A stretch of 46,880 nt of DNA from Desulfurobacterium atlanticum. GTDB taxonomy: Bacteria; Aquificota; Aquificia; Desulfurobacteriales; Desulfurobacteriaceae. The stretch covers positions 262,101 to 308,980 of the forward strand of contig NZ_FZOB01000001.1 in NCBI RefSeq assembly GCF_900188395.1, in the 5' to 3' direction. The position numbers and the translations under genes are program-made. Positions 1 to 10,238 of this stretch are shown here, one piece after another (the first letter of the stretch is position 1; each line of letters opens with the position of its first letter). The notes beneath the pieces are model-generated. The model was not told the DNA's origin. It searched no databases and worked only from the letters and a program-made list of their open reading frames with translations.

Positions 1-1878
1 AGATATGTTATAAAGATAACAGGAAATAAACATATTAAAACAAAAAAGATTTTAAAGGTCCTTACTTTTAAAGAAGATAAAGCTTTTGATGAATTTGAAA
101 TTGAAAGAAGTATAGAAAATATCAAGAGACTTTATGGAAATAAAGGATTTCCTTATGTTAGAGTCTGGACGGAGTTGAAGGATTTAGATAATAATACTGT
201 GCTGGTTAAGTTTATTATTAATGAGGGGAAAAGAGTAAAAATCAGAAAAGTTGCTTTAACTGTTAAGGGTCATCTTCAGAAAGATGATAAGGAAGAAGTT
301 TTGAATATCTTAAACACTTTAAGATACAGTTATTATTCAGTCAAAAAAATTGAAGATAAGCTGGCAGAGCTTAAACTTTATCTGAAAGATAAAGGGTATT
401 TTGGAATAATTGTTAAATATAAGTTGCAGGGAAGGACACTTCTGTTTGACCTTGACGTTGAGGGAAGAAGAATTGTAAAAGAGATAGTCGGATTGCCCGG
501 AGAGCTTCAAAACGAATTTAAATTGCCCGTTCCTTATAAAGCTGATTTTGAAACAAAACTTAGAATGAAAGTGGTTGAATTTTTCACCTCTAAAGGATTT
601 CTTGATGTAAAAGTAAATGTTGAGAAAAAAGAAACAAAGACAGGAAGCACTATTTATACGACTTTTAAAGTTAATATAAATAAAGGGAAAAGATATAAAA
701 TCGGTTTTGTTATCTTTTCCGGATTAAAAAGAACGAAGGTAGATGTTCTAAATTCTATTACGGTTCTTAATCCGGGAAAGTTTTACAGTAGAAATTCTGT
801 TATTGAACAGTATTCTCTTCTTTCAAGAACACAACTTTTTACAATGATAGATCTTAGAGAGATAAAGGTTTCTGAAGACGGTGTAGTTAATGTCGTGTAC
901 AATTTAGAGGAAGCACCACTGCTTCGTGTAAAGGGATTTGTTGGATATAGTTCTGATGCCGGTATCAGTTTGAAAACCTCTGGCAGTAGCAGTTCTCCTT
1001 TTGGCAGAGGATTTTACTTCTTCCTATCTGGAGAATATAGACAGGATGAAGGTTCAAATATCCTTTTTAAGGTTGGTAAATCGGGTATCTTGGGTAAAAG
1101 GAACAGAGGATATTTAACATTAATTAGGAAAAGGGAAATTTTTGAAAGTTTTGATGTCGTTAGATATATAACAAGGGTTGAGGTATCAAGAAGACAATGG
1201 GGAAAAATAACTCAAAACTACGGACTTGAACTTGCAAGGGAGATAATGACTTCGGAGGGTATGGGAAAAGAGACATTTTATAAAAAAACGTTTTATATAA
1301 CTTCAGATTTTGATTGGAGAAACAGTTTTACAAATCCTGTGAAAGGTCACAGAATCTACAATAAACTGGCATATACAGGTGGTTTATTAGGAGGGGATGC
1401 CAGTTATTTCCTTTTTGAACTTAAAGGTTTGAAACTGAAGCCTTTTTTTAAAAATAAACTTATAGCTGCATTGAGGATAGGTACAGGTTATATAAAACCT
1501 TTAAAAGAAAATGGGGTTCCAATACAGGATAAATTTTATCTTGGAGGAGCTGAAAGCATAAGAGGGTATAGATACGGAACGATTTCTCCTGTTGATAGTG
1601 ATGGGAATTATATTGGTGGAGATTTCTATTCTCTTTTCAGTTTTGAGTTAAGGTATAATTTTCTTTCTTCTGTGCAACTTGCTACTTTTTATGATGCGGG
1701 GCAGGTTTTTCCAGAAATTGGTGATTTTACTTTTAACAACTGGTATAGTTCTGTTGGTATAGGATTCAGGTATTTGACTCCTGTGGGACCTTTAAGGGTG
1801 GATTATGGGTATAAACTTAAAAAGATACCTGGGCAGGGACCAGGTAGGTTTCATATCTCCTTTGGATTTCCTTTTTAG
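1..1878 (+). CDS. bamA: BamA/Omp85-family outer membrane assembly protein (5' partial)
   Basis: This is an outer-membrane beta-barrel protein of the Omp85 family, which folds other barrel proteins into the outer membrane. The reading frame is open from base 1, so the true start lies outside the window and a TTG at 175 is not the real start. About 625 residues are visible. The first ~310 look like successive POTRA domains (for example 'GNKGFPYVRV' and 'SKGFLDVKV'). The rest is a barrel ending in an aromatic C-terminal strand (…ISFGFPF). The loop-6 signature appears as 'GGAESIRGYRYGT'. The family call is firm; choosing BamA over TamA or another Omp85 member is inference, because the N-terminus is missing. 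Its stop codon lies one base from the stop of the convergent pelB-like gene. Confidence 0.85.
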   Translation, partial: RYVIKITGNKHIKTKKILKVLTFKEDKAFDEFEIERSIENIKRLYGNKGFPYVRVWTELKDLDNNTVLVKFIINEGKRVKIRKVALTVKGHLQKDDKEEVLNILNTLRYSYYSVKKIEDKLAELKLYLKDKGYFGIIVKYKLQGRTLLFDLDVEGRRIVKEIVGLPGELQNEFKLPVPYKADFETKLRMKVVEFFTSKGFLDVKVNVEKKETKTGSTIYTTFKVNINKGKRYKIGFVIFSGLKRTKVDVLNSITVLNPGKFYSRNSVIEQYSLLSRTQLFTMIDLREIKVSEDGVVNVVYNLEEAPLLRVKGFVGYSSDAGISLKTSGSSSSPFGRGFYFFLSGEYRQDEGSNILFKVGKSGILGKRNRGYLTLIRKREIFESFDVVRYITRVEVSRRQWGKITQNYGLELAREIMTSEGMGKETFYKKTFYITSDFDWRNSFTNPVKGHRIYNKLAYTGGLLGGDASYFLFELKGLKLKPFFKNKLIAALRIGTGYIKPLKENGVPIQDKFYLGGAESIRGYRYGTISPVDSDGNYIGGDFYSLFSFELRYNFLSSVQLATFYDAGQVFPEIGDFTFNNWYSSVGIGFRYLTPVGPLRVDYGYKLKKIPGQGPGRFHISFGFPF

Positions 1879-1879
1879 T

Positions 1880-4800
1880 TTAGAACCATCTTTTGTAATT
1901 AACTCCAAAATTGATTGTTCTGTCTGCAGGAGATTCAGGATTAATGGTTAACCCTGTTTCAAGGTTTAAATTATCCCTTCCAAATATAGATCCTCCATAT
2001 CCGCCACCTATAGAAATACCCGTTCCATACCTGGAATTATAGCTTATGCAGGTGTTGAAAAAAGGTCTCCATGTTCTTACGAAACTGTTTCTGTTTTCAT
2101 AGCCGAACTCAAATCCTGCTCCAACTTCAAAAGAGCTGTCTGGAAGTGCATCGGCCGGGGGATAAATTGTAAACCTATCAATCAATGTGTTTTTATGATT
2201 TTCCGAGAAGAAAGTTTTTCTTATATAGCTTTTAAATGTAAAGTCAGGATAACCTATTCTGAGTTTGTAATAGCCTGATAAATTTAAAATGGTTACTTTT
2301 CCTATTTTCTCATCAGTTACAGTGTAATAATCAAAGCTTTTTATCTCTGAAGATGTATAAAATCTACTGCTTACAGGATACTGAATGGATGCAGTAATAC
2401 CTGTTTTATATCCTCCTGATATGAGATAGACAGATTCATCTGCCGGTTCTTTAAGATAGAAGCCAAGATCTGTGATGATGTTTCTTTTGAATTTATGAGA
2501 ATATTCGAGTTTAAAGCCGATTTTCTCTTTAACATTTTTAAAGATTGTGGATGATGCTGAGAGTTTGCTTCTGTCAAGAAGTTTCAAAACAGAGATTTCT
2601 AATTTGTTTCTATTTTTAAGATAGGTATAATTTTCTTTTCCGTAGAGTTGTATATTTTCAAGAGAAATTTTAAGGTAGGTATTATTTTTTACATATTTTT
2701 TGTAATTAAAGATATTTGTTAGCTGGTTGTAATCCTGTGAAAGTGTAAAAAAGCTTGATAGATTATAGCTGTTTTTGTAAGCTACCGTAAGATCCCTAAA
2801 CTGTTTATAAAGGAGGGAATCGTAAGGGTTTTGGTCAAGTTTTTCAAATGCTGCATTATAAGCGTTTCCTGTTGCTTTGATTTTTTCAAAGGCATACACT
2901 CTATCTCTTACAGGAAGTGTTTCTCCATATCTGTGCAGAATTTTTTTGATTTTCTCAGTGTTACTTTCTCTTAAAGTAAGAGAAAGTTGAAGCCAGGGTG
3001 AAACTTTCTCTTTTCTTTTTTGTACTTTATATTCCACTTTTTCATCTTCACCGATTTTCATCATGTGAGAATATAAAAGCTCTTTATATGTGTTTTCTGG
3101 AATGTTCTGTTTATATCTATTCAAGAGTTTTAAGTAATGACTGCGGTATAAAGAAGCTACTCTTAAATATGCAAGGAGACTTTGAGGGTTTTCTATAAGT
3201 TTGTTTTCCGATTTATGCAATTTTCTGTATATTAAAAATCTGATTTTATTTGCTTCTTCTACTTTTCCATACACTTCAAGGATATCTGCTTTTAAAAGAA
3301 GTGTTTGGTAATCTGTTTTTTCTATTTTTTTGAATGCTGTAAGAGCTTTCTTGCCATTTTGAAGGTAAAGATATGCATTGGCAAAAATTTCAGGTATTTC
3401 ATTTTCGTAGTTTTTAAACTTTTTGAGAACATTTAGCAATTCTTTTCTACTTTCAGGTGTGTTAATCTCTATCAGGAAATTTATATAGGTTTTTAAAAGT
3501 TCTTTGTTTGGCGAAGAGGTAAGTCTATTTACGATAAGTTCCATCGCTTTATGACGGTTTCCTGTTTTTGAAAGTGCGAGTATGTAAACAGAGAAAGGAT
3601 ATTCCTGAGAGAGAATATTTTTTCTCTCTCTTTCAGGAAGGGAGTTGATGAAATTCACTATTTTTTGCCATTTTCCGATTTGAGCAGCAATGGATATAAA
3701 GTTTAAAATGAAGTCTTCCATCTTTGTTTTTTTGTATGCTTTTAATGTATAGAAAAGGGCTTCTTCAGGATTTTTCTCCGAAAGGTAGAGAATTAACAGA
3801 GAATAGTCATAAGGGGCTCCTTTCCCTGTGTCCATCAGTATTTTTGCCGCTTTTGCTGATGTTTTGTAGTCTCCTGTTATCCAGGCGAGGGAGGATAGAA
3901 ATCTCCAGAACTCATTATCGCTTTCTGGGGCTTTAGGTATAAATTTTTTTAAAATGTGTAGAGCCTTCTGAAATTTTTTCTGAGAAATGTAAATTTTTGC
4001 TTCAGTTATAGCATCTTTATATGTGAAAGCGTTTAGTTCCTTCAAATGTTCAAGATTTTCCAGAGCTTTTTCTTTATTCCCATAAAACCAGTGTATTTTT
4101 GCGATTTCTCTTATAATTTCAGGATTGTTTTTGTATAGTCTTTCGGCAAGTTTTATGGCTTTTTCTGATTCTCCCTCTTTTTGAAAAAGTGAAAATAGTT
4201 TTTTGTAGGTAACAACTTTTCTTCCATTTTTTGCTTCATTTTCTATAATTTTAAGAACAAGTTCGGTTTTTCCGGTGGCTGTTGCTATTGAATACAGTTT
4301 TTCAAAGACTTTTTCATCTTTAAACTTGAAATAAAGGGTGGAGTAAGCTTTAAGTGCTGTGTCCGTGTTGCCTGTCCATGTTGCTATTTGTGCGAGTTGT
4401 TCCCACCAGAATTTCTTTTCCGGATAATTTCTGGTTCCTATTTCTGCAACCTTAAGGGCTTTCTTAAGTTCTCTGTTGGCAAGGAATATCTTTAATGAAA
4501 GTTTGAAAATTTCTTCTCTTTTATCTTTTGTAATTTTTCTCTGGGAAGTTTGATAGTTGTTGCTATTTTTCAATTTTTTTGGGTCTGTGGGAACGAGGAG
4601 GTAGTTGCTTATTCCGCAATTTTTAAGAAATTTTGCTTTTTCTCTTAAATTTTTTACCGTTGGAGCAATTCCATATCTTACAGTTATAAAACCTTTATCT
4701 GTTTTATAAAGGAACGTTTCTTTTTTTAAGCTATCAGGTAAACTTTGAATAAATTTTTTTGCTTTATCAACAGAATCAAATGTTCCAAGCTGAATTGAGT

Positions 4801-5134
4801 ATATTTTTTCTTCAGCGGTTAGTTCCTCTATTTTTTTTACTTTCTTTTTAATTGTTGGGGCTATATATGGGTTTTTGATACCTGCATTTATCAGCACAGG
4901 TTTGAAATTTATTAGTTTTTTTACTTTGTCAGCCAGCTTGTATCTTACAGTTATAAGTCCTGATTGGGTTTTATAGATAAACACCTCTTTTTTTAGATTT
5001 TTTGGCAATTTTGCTACGAATTTTTCTGCTTCTTTAAAAGAGTTGAAAGTTCCAAGTTGCCAGGAGTAAAAGATTTTTCCATAAGCTGTTGCGGTAAAGA
5101 TTAAACAAAAAACAGCTGTTTTAAAGCCCTTCAT
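1880..5134 (-). CDS. pelB: PelB-like outer-membrane exopolysaccharide porin with SPOR-like repeats and TPRs
   Basis: Probable outer-membrane export channel for Pel polysaccharide, 1084 residues. It starts with a signal peptide (hydrophobic run ending near 'TATAYGK'). Two tandem SPOR-like repeats follow at about residues 20-100 and 108-190, each beginning '(Y)S(W/I)QLGTF' and containing 'GLITVRY' or 'GFITVRY'. A long helical TPR array covers about 200-780. The last ~280 residues are beta-rich with alternating aromatics and end in '…NYKRWF', as expected for a barrel. Known PelB combines an inner-membrane anchor, TPRs and a barrel in one chain of similar size. Here the anchor appears to be the separate upstream gene, with which it overlaps by 4 nt. 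The SPOR-like repeats suggest peptidoglycan contact (inference). It is the last gene of the pel operon. Confidence 0.8.
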   Translation of the reverse strand: MKGFKTAVFCLIFTATAYGKIFYSWQLGTFNSFKEAEKFVAKLPKNLKKEVFIYKTQSGLITVRYKLADKVKKLINFKPVLINAGIKNPYIAPTIKKKVKKIEELTAEEKIYSIQLGTFDSVDKAKKFIQSLPDSLKKETFLYKTDKGFITVRYGIAPTVKNLREKAKFLKNCGISNYLLVPTDPKKLKNSNNYQTSQRKITKDKREEIFKLSLKIFLANRELKKALKVAEIGTRNYPEKKFWWEQLAQIATWTGNTDTALKAYSTLYFKFKDEKVFEKLYSIATATGKTELVLKIIENEAKNGRKVVTYKKLFSLFQKEGESEKAIKLAERLYKNNPEIIREIAKIHWFYGNKEKALENLEHLKELNAFTYKDAITEAKIYISQKKFQKALHILKKFIPKAPESDNEFWRFLSSLAWITGDYKTSAKAAKILMDTGKGAPYDYSLLILYLSEKNPEEALFYTLKAYKKTKMEDFILNFISIAAQIGKWQKIVNFINSLPERERKNILSQEYPFSVYILALSKTGNRHKAMELIVNRLTSSPNKELLKTYINFLIEINTPESRKELLNVLKKFKNYENEIPEIFANAYLYLQNGKKALTAFKKIEKTDYQTLLLKADILEVYGKVEEANKIRFLIYRKLHKSENKLIENPQSLLAYLRVASLYRSHYLKLLNRYKQNIPENTYKELLYSHMMKIGEDEKVEYKVQKRKEKVSPWLQLSLTLRESNTEKIKKILHRYGETLPVRDRVYAFEKIKATGNAYNAAFEKLDQNPYDSLLYKQFRDLTVAYKNSYNLSSFFTLSQDYNQLTNIFNYKKYVKNNTYLKISLENIQLYGKENYTYLKNRNKLEISVLKLLDRSKLSASSTIFKNVKEKIGFKLEYSHKFKRNIITDLGFYLKEPADESVYLISGGYKTGITASIQYPVSSRFYTSSEIKSFDYYTVTDEKIGKVTILNLSGYYKLRIGYPDFTFKSYIRKTFFSENHKNTLIDRFTIYPPADALPDSSFEVGAGFEFGYENRNSFVRTWRPFFNTCISYNSRYGTGISIGGGYGGSIFGRDNLNLETGLTINPESPADRTINFGVNYKRWF

Positions 5135-6216
5135 TTTTTCTCCCCGTAGATATCAATAGCTTTCTGTGCGATATGAACAGCGACTTTTCTGTCATTTAAA
5201 GCCATAACTGTGTGCAGTATAAAAAGAGCCATATTGGGGTTTGTAATATATTTTTCTCCATAGTTTTCAAGGAGATGCTTTGCAAGCTCATATTTCCCTG
5301 ACCAGAGGGCAAGCTGAACAGTTTTCTTGAAGTAAAATTTGCTACGGTTTTTTTCAAACATTCTGTATGAAAATTTAAGAGCTGTATTGTAATCTTTTTC
5401 AAAAAGTGCCATATCTATAATCTTTTTTACATCGTCAGTAGAGAGAGCATCAAAAGATAGTAGGTCATTAGCGTATTTATAGCCTCTGCTGTAATCTCCA
5501 ATAGAGACAGAGAGATTAAAAGCCTCTTTTATATATTTTATTTTTCTGGTTCTTTCTGAAGTTTCAATTAATCTATCAAGATACTTGAAAGCGTCATCAT
5601 ATTTTTTAAGTGTAATTGCCGTTTTGTAGGCTCTTTCCAGCCAGATTTTGGATTCATCGGCCTTTTTGCTGCTTATCAGGAGAGCAATATCATGGAAATT
5701 AAAGCTTAAGGCTTTTTTGTAAAGCTTTTCAAGATTTAAGGATGAGAATTCGCTTAAAGCAAGATACTTTATTAGATTTTTTAGCTCCTTCTTTAAAGCT
5801 TCCTTTCTTTTTCTATTTTTTTCTGCGAAAAACATCCTTTCATAAATCTCAAGTTTCATATATGCAATTTCTTTTTTACTAATTTTTTTGCTTTTTTCAA
5901 GTTCTTCTATAAGTTTCAGTGCTTCTTCATAGTTTCCTGCTTTTATATCACTTTTTATCAGAAGAATCATAAGTTCTGGATTTTTTTCTATTTTGAGGAG
6001 TGTTTTTATATAAGTTTTTGAAAGACTTAAGTCCGGATTTCCGTTTTCTGTTTTAAGAAGTGATGATATCTCCTTTTCAGGAAATAGCAAAACTGCGAGA
6101 ATGACAAGAAGCAGAATAAACACAAAAATTTCTATATTTGAAAATACTTTAACGCTTGCAATCTGCTTCCAGAATCCCTTTTTTCCCTTTAAATTTTGCA
6201 ATTGTGTATTTTCCAT
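5131..6216 (-). CDS. membrane-anchored TPR protein of the pel operon (PelB N-terminal counterpart?)
   Basis: A protein of 361 residues with one N-terminal transmembrane helix (about 28-47, 'FVFILLLVILAVLLF') followed only by TPR-like helical repeats. It lies between pelA and pelB, overlaps pelA by about 68 nt and pelB by 4 nt, and is clearly part of the operon. The best interpretation is a separately encoded version of the inner-membrane-anchored TPR segment found at the N-terminus of PelB elsewhere, serving as a scaffold for PelA. This is inferred from position and architecture, not from a diagnostic motif. The start could be the ATG chosen here or a TTG two codons upstream at 6222, which has GGAG at closer spacing. 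Confidence 0.7.
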   Translation of the reverse strand: MENTQLQNLKGKKGFWKQIASVKVFSNIEIFVFILLLVILAVLLFPEKEISSLLKTENGNPDLSLSKTYIKTLLKIEKNPELMILLIKSDIKAGNYEEALKLIEELEKSKKISKKEIAYMKLEIYERMFFAEKNRKRKEALKKELKNLIKYLALSEFSSLNLEKLYKKALSFNFHDIALLISSKKADESKIWLERAYKTAITLKKYDDAFKYLDRLIETSERTRKIKYIKEAFNLSVSIGDYSRGYKYANDLLSFDALSTDDVKKIIDMALFEKDYNTALKFSYRMFEKNRSKFYFKKTVQLALWSGKYELAKHLLENYGEKYITNPNMALFILHTVMALNDRKVAVHIAQKAIDIYGEKK

Positions 6217-8890
6217 TTTCAATCAGCTCCCCATTTTCTGATGTTTTGACATAGCAACCATTCCTTTTTATGAGGGTTACTTCAAGAGAGTTTCCCAATG
6301 TCTCTAAATCTAATATAAAAGTTCCTTTCTCTTTAATATTAATAAATTTTTTAACAACACCGTTTGTTTCAACTATATAAAAGGAATTTCTGTCCTTTTT
6401 TGAGAAGGCTATTTTATAATCTCCCGAAGAGTCAAGGTGGATGTATAACTGGTTATTTATCTTTTTATATCCGATTACGCCTTTTGAGTTTTCAATGTCA
6501 GGATATCCAAAAGATAGAGGCACTTTTACCGTTCTTAAATTTCCATCGTTTTTTATAATCCATTTTTTTCCCTTTTTTGCAAGTGCTGTGGTTCTAAATT
6601 CAAGCACTTTTTGCGCGTATTGTGACAGAAACACAGGAATCGGTTTTTGATTTAAAGTCCATTTGTAAACTTCTTTAAGGGCTTTTAGTGAAGGTTTGAA
6701 CGCTCCTGAATACCAGTGATAATATATACTGAGGGGTTTGAGTCTGTAAGGTTTTTCTGTAAGTTTGAATGTTTGAATGACCTTTTTATAGGCGTCTTTT
6801 ACCCTCCATCCATCGGTGTATATGTTTTCATTTTGAATCGGAGCATATATCTGGAAATAATTCCCGATATTGATTCCCATAGGTGATACATAAGATAAGA
6901 AAGGATGGTTATTTGTTATTGTTGTATCTCCTCCGTTAACATTGTAAACTTTTGCCAGATAAGTGAGCTTAACTGCATTTTCTACAGGAACGCAATCTCC
7001 AGTCCATAGGAAAACTTTGACTTTTTTATTATCAGGCAGCAGGTTTTTGTTTATCCAGTTAATAGAACCTATAATCTCTTCTTTAATAGAAGGCGTATAT
7101 CCTTTAATTTTTAAATAATAGCCATATTTTAGCTCTTTTTTTTCATGAGGATTAATTCCCTGTTCTATGAGGTAAAAATCTTTCCAGCTAAAGGGATGGG
7201 AAAAAGAGTGGCTTGCAGCTTCAACATTTTTCAGGCTGAATATGGATTTTGCTACTTTTATAAGTTTTTCTTTTCCTTCTGAAATTTCTCCAACGATTAC
7301 AGATGCTGTATGAGGTATATCAGGGTATTTCTTTATAATTTCATCTCTTATTATTTGTGCTGGGATTTTATTTTCTGCAAATGTTACCGTTCCGTTGAAG
7401 CCGTCTCCATCAATGTGGACTGTAAGTATTCTCCGTCCGTTTTCTGTCGTTACATCCATTGATGGAATATTCCCAAAAATCTGTGAAAAGAACTTAAAAG
7501 GATTTACAACCCACAGGTCATTATCCATTATGGTTCTTATAAAATACTCTGAGTCGGCATATCCTCCCCATTTTGTTATGGCTATAGGTACATATTCTTC
7601 ATTTACATTATTTACAAGTGTTAACAGAGATGTTCCATTTGCAGGTTTCTTCAGGACTTCCTTTGGTACAGGAGTTGCATCTATTTCAAAATTGAGTATT
7701 CCACTTGAGTATTTAATTTTGAATCCCGATTTGATATCATTTCTATTTTCATAAATTTTTATACCTAATGAATTTAAAAGGAATTTCTCGTCAAACATTT
7801 CAGGATCTACTATAAATATTTTTTTTCTATTGCTTATCTCTTTTTTAATCCAGTTCTGGAGTTTGATTTTTTCCTTCTTAGACCCTTCTTTTTCAAGCCA
7901 CACTATTGCGCCGGTGTATGAATCATCAAGATTGGGAAGATTGTCGCTGTTATAGAAAACAGGCACAAATCCAAGCCATTCAATAGGAAGTTGTACCATT
8001 GTGTGAAGTAAGCTGTCTGAATATGGAAGATTGGAAACAAGAGCTATCTTTCTCGGTATAAAGTGGTAAACTCCTTCTCCAATACCTTTAAGATGTTTGT
8101 CAGTTATCCAGGGAATAAAACCTGTGTTTTCTATCTTTCTGGCAAGTTTTTCTCTCAGATTAGCTTTTGATGGAGGAAGGTAATCTATGATAACAATTGG
8201 AAGGCCATACTTTTTTATCTTTTTGAGTTTTTGGGTGAGCCATTTTATATCTTCTTCGCTTTGATTTTTGTATTCAAGGTTTTTATCAAGACCGTAATGG
8301 AGAGATTCAACAATAATACCATCTATAAAACTATGAATTTTATCTATTATCTTAAAAGGTCTATTTACCAGTATCAGTTTTTTCGGGTATCTACTTTTAA
8401 GATTTTTTATAAACTCAACTTCTGCCTTTTCATAGGAATACCACTCTTTTTCAGGAAGCAAGTTCTGATACGAATCAACAGTATCAAGCATAAATCCGTC
8501 GTAATCTTTTAAAGAGGCTATCTTTCTGTTAAGAAATTCTCTGCATAGAGGTTTTCTAATATCAATAATAAAGCTTTTCCATCGCTTGTTTTCTCCGATG
8601 AAACAGGTTTTTTTGAAGTTTTCACTTAAAGAGCTAATTTCACTTTTTTCAATTTCACCTATACTTACATAAGAAATCAGTTTTCCATATCTTTTTATAT
8701 AGAATTTTTCCTTTTTAAACTTTTCAATCTGAAAAGTTGAAGGGTCAAGAATTATCCAGTCGTATAGATGTAAAATTTCGTCAGGAGGGTTAGAATAGAT
8801 TACTGCAACGGAAGGATTTTTTCCGTGTGCATCTGAAATAAACAGATGAAAAACACTAAATAAGCATAAAAGTCCTGTAATGAATCTCAC
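6149..8890 (-). CDS. pelA: PelA: periplasmic Pel polysaccharide hydrolase/deacetylase
   Basis: A two-domain enzyme of 913 residues that trims and deacetylates Pel polysaccharide during export. A signal peptide occupies about residues 1-23. The N-terminal domain (about 25-265) resembles the TM1410/GH114-type hydrolases, with 'YDGFMLDTVDS' as the acidic strand motif. A central segment is followed by a polysaccharide deacetylase domain at about 480-720: the metal/catalytic motif 'HIDGDGF' begins at H492 (D494 and D496), and 'SHSFSH' supplies H561 and H565. The start is a GTG with AAGGAGG at ideal spacing. It overlaps the upstream pelG by 35 nt. Length and domain order match known PelA. Confidence 0.9.
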   Translation of the reverse strand: MRFITGLLCLFSVFHLFISDAHGKNPSVAVIYSNPPDEILHLYDWIILDPSTFQIEKFKKEKFYIKRYGKLISYVSIGEIEKSEISSLSENFKKTCFIGENKRWKSFIIDIRKPLCREFLNRKIASLKDYDGFMLDTVDSYQNLLPEKEWYSYEKAEVEFIKNLKSRYPKKLILVNRPFKIIDKIHSFIDGIIVESLHYGLDKNLEYKNQSEEDIKWLTQKLKKIKKYGLPIVIIDYLPPSKANLREKLARKIENTGFIPWITDKHLKGIGEGVYHFIPRKIALVSNLPYSDSLLHTMVQLPIEWLGFVPVFYNSDNLPNLDDSYTGAIVWLEKEGSKKEKIKLQNWIKKEISNRKKIFIVDPEMFDEKFLLNSLGIKIYENRNDIKSGFKIKYSSGILNFEIDATPVPKEVLKKPANGTSLLTLVNNVNEEYVPIAITKWGGYADSEYFIRTIMDNDLWVVNPFKFFSQIFGNIPSMDVTTENGRRILTVHIDGDGFNGTVTFAENKIPAQIIRDEIIKKYPDIPHTASVIVGEISEGKEKLIKVAKSIFSLKNVEAASHSFSHPFSWKDFYLIEQGINPHEKKELKYGYYLKIKGYTPSIKEEIIGSINWINKNLLPDNKKVKVFLWTGDCVPVENAVKLTYLAKVYNVNGGDTTITNNHPFLSYVSPMGINIGNYFQIYAPIQNENIYTDGWRVKDAYKKVIQTFKLTEKPYRLKPLSIYYHWYSGAFKPSLKALKEVYKWTLNQKPIPVFLSQYAQKVLEFRTTALAKKGKKWIIKNDGNLRTVKVPLSFGYPDIENSKGVIGYKKINNQLYIHLDSSGDYKIAFSKKDRNSFYIVETNGVVKKFINIKEKGTFILDLETLGNSLEVTLIKRNGCYVKTSENGELIENGKYTIAKFKGKKGILEADCKR

Positions 8891-10238
8891 CTAAAAACCT
8901 CCTTAAAAGGAAAATTCCTACAAGAAAACTTATAAGTAATGAACCTAAAAAGCCGTATCCATAGTAGAAAGGACCTGCGTAAATAGATAGAATAGTAAAA
9001 ATTATGTTTAATAAAGCAAAACTAAAAGTTGTATATAGTGCGTAGGATTTTAAATCAAAGTAGAAATGAATAGCTATAATCGTCATAACAACAAGCTGTA
9101 GGTATGTTCCAAGAAGCAATATGTTAAATAAAGGAAGGTAGAGGGGAGAGTAGTGGAGAAATTTAAAAATTATAAATTCCATCAAATATATAATAATAAC
9201 AGCAATTGCCTGAATTCTCAGTACCTCCTGAACAAGTGCTCTGACAGCGTTTACAAGTTCAACTCCAAGTTCATATATCCTGTCAAGAGTTTCACCTCCT
9301 CTAACTGCAGAGTAGTACCTTTCATAATACTCTGCAAATTCACTTTCAAGTTTCAGAAAGAAGATACCCATACCCGGAGAAATAGCAAGATACGCAAGAA
9401 ATATAGGTATGTCATAAACTATAGAAGCTTTGAAAGGGTCTATCACTTTCTCTCCTGTAAGGGGAGAAAGCCAGAAAATAAACTTATCAGCCCATATTCC
9501 AATATTGTAGAAAAGTCCTGTGAAAGAAAGGGAAATAAATACCTTTTTCCTGTTAAGAAATTCAAATTCAACAATTTTGTCGCTGCTGTACTGGTAGAAA
9601 ATATAGCCTGTAAGAAGGGAAAAAACTATCAGCAATCCTATAAAAAAGCTGAACATTAAACCTGTAAGTTCGTATTTACCAGTATATGGTGCGGTGATTA
9701 TCATAGAACCAAATCCTGCTATAAATGCAAAAAGGATATATTTATAATTTTTAAAGGATGTTAAAAGAGTGTTTATCATCCACAACCCAGTCATTAGAAT
9801 AAGAGATAGAATAAATAGAATTACAAACCAGGGCATTTCATAAAAAATATTTTTTAAAGATGTGAACCATGTGAAACAGATTCCGAAAATAAAGGAGAGC
9901 AAAAGGTTAACAAAAAGAACTCCTGTAAAGTTTGGAAGAAGTTTATTTTCTTTCTTTTCAAAAAGCCTGTCAGCTATGTATCTTGTGAAAAGTAGCTGGA
10001 ATGGCCCTGATATTATCAGGCTAAAGGCGGTTATGTAGGTTACAACTATTTGATATTTTCTTACAATTTCGTGCGGAACTCCTGCTTGTTCTGCTGCAAA
10101 TCCTGCAAAGATAATGCTTAAAATTGATATTATCCAGGGACCGGCACTTAAAGATGTTGAATATGTAAATGCAAGGAGTAGATTTGTAAGTTTTTTTCCT
10201 TTTAGAGTTTTTTTAAGTTCAAATGAGATTCCCGCCAT
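8856..10238 (-). CDS. pelG: PelG: inner-membrane Pel polysaccharide transporter
   Basis: Polytopic membrane protein of 460 residues with about 12 hydrophobic segments. It belongs to the PelG branch of the MOP flippase-like transporters, which pass Pel polysaccharide across the inner membrane together with PelD/E/F. The N-terminus 'MAGISFELKK' and the following 'STSLSAGPWI' are characteristic of PelG. The gene overlaps pelF by 20 nt and pelA by 35 nt, indicating a tightly coupled operon. The length is typical for the family. Confidence 0.93.
   Translation of the reverse strand: MAGISFELKKTLKGKKLTNLLLAFTYSTSLSAGPWIISILSIIFAGFAAEQAGVPHEIVRKYQIVVTYITAFSLIISGPFQLLFTRYIADRLFEKKENKLLPNFTGVLFVNLLLSFIFGICFTWFTSLKNIFYEMPWFVILFILSLILMTGLWMINTLLTSFKNYKYILFAFIAGFGSMIITAPYTGKYELTGLMFSFFIGLLIVFSLLTGYIFYQYSSDKIVEFEFLNRKKVFISLSFTGLFYNIGIWADKFIFWLSPLTGEKVIDPFKASIVYDIPIFLAYLAISPGMGIFFLKLESEFAEYYERYYSAVRGGETLDRIYELGVELVNAVRALVQEVLRIQAIAVIIIYLMEFIIFKFLHYSPLYLPLFNILLLGTYLQLVVMTIIAIHFYFDLKSYALYTTFSFALLNIIFTILSIYAGPFYYGYGFLGSLLISFLVGIFLLRRFLGEIHYRTFMLI

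Noticed and set aside
9153-9659. Long antisense frames opposite pelG, pelA, cas10 and other genes
   Set aside because: They are shadows of well-supported genes, AT-rich in composition and without ribosome binding sites.
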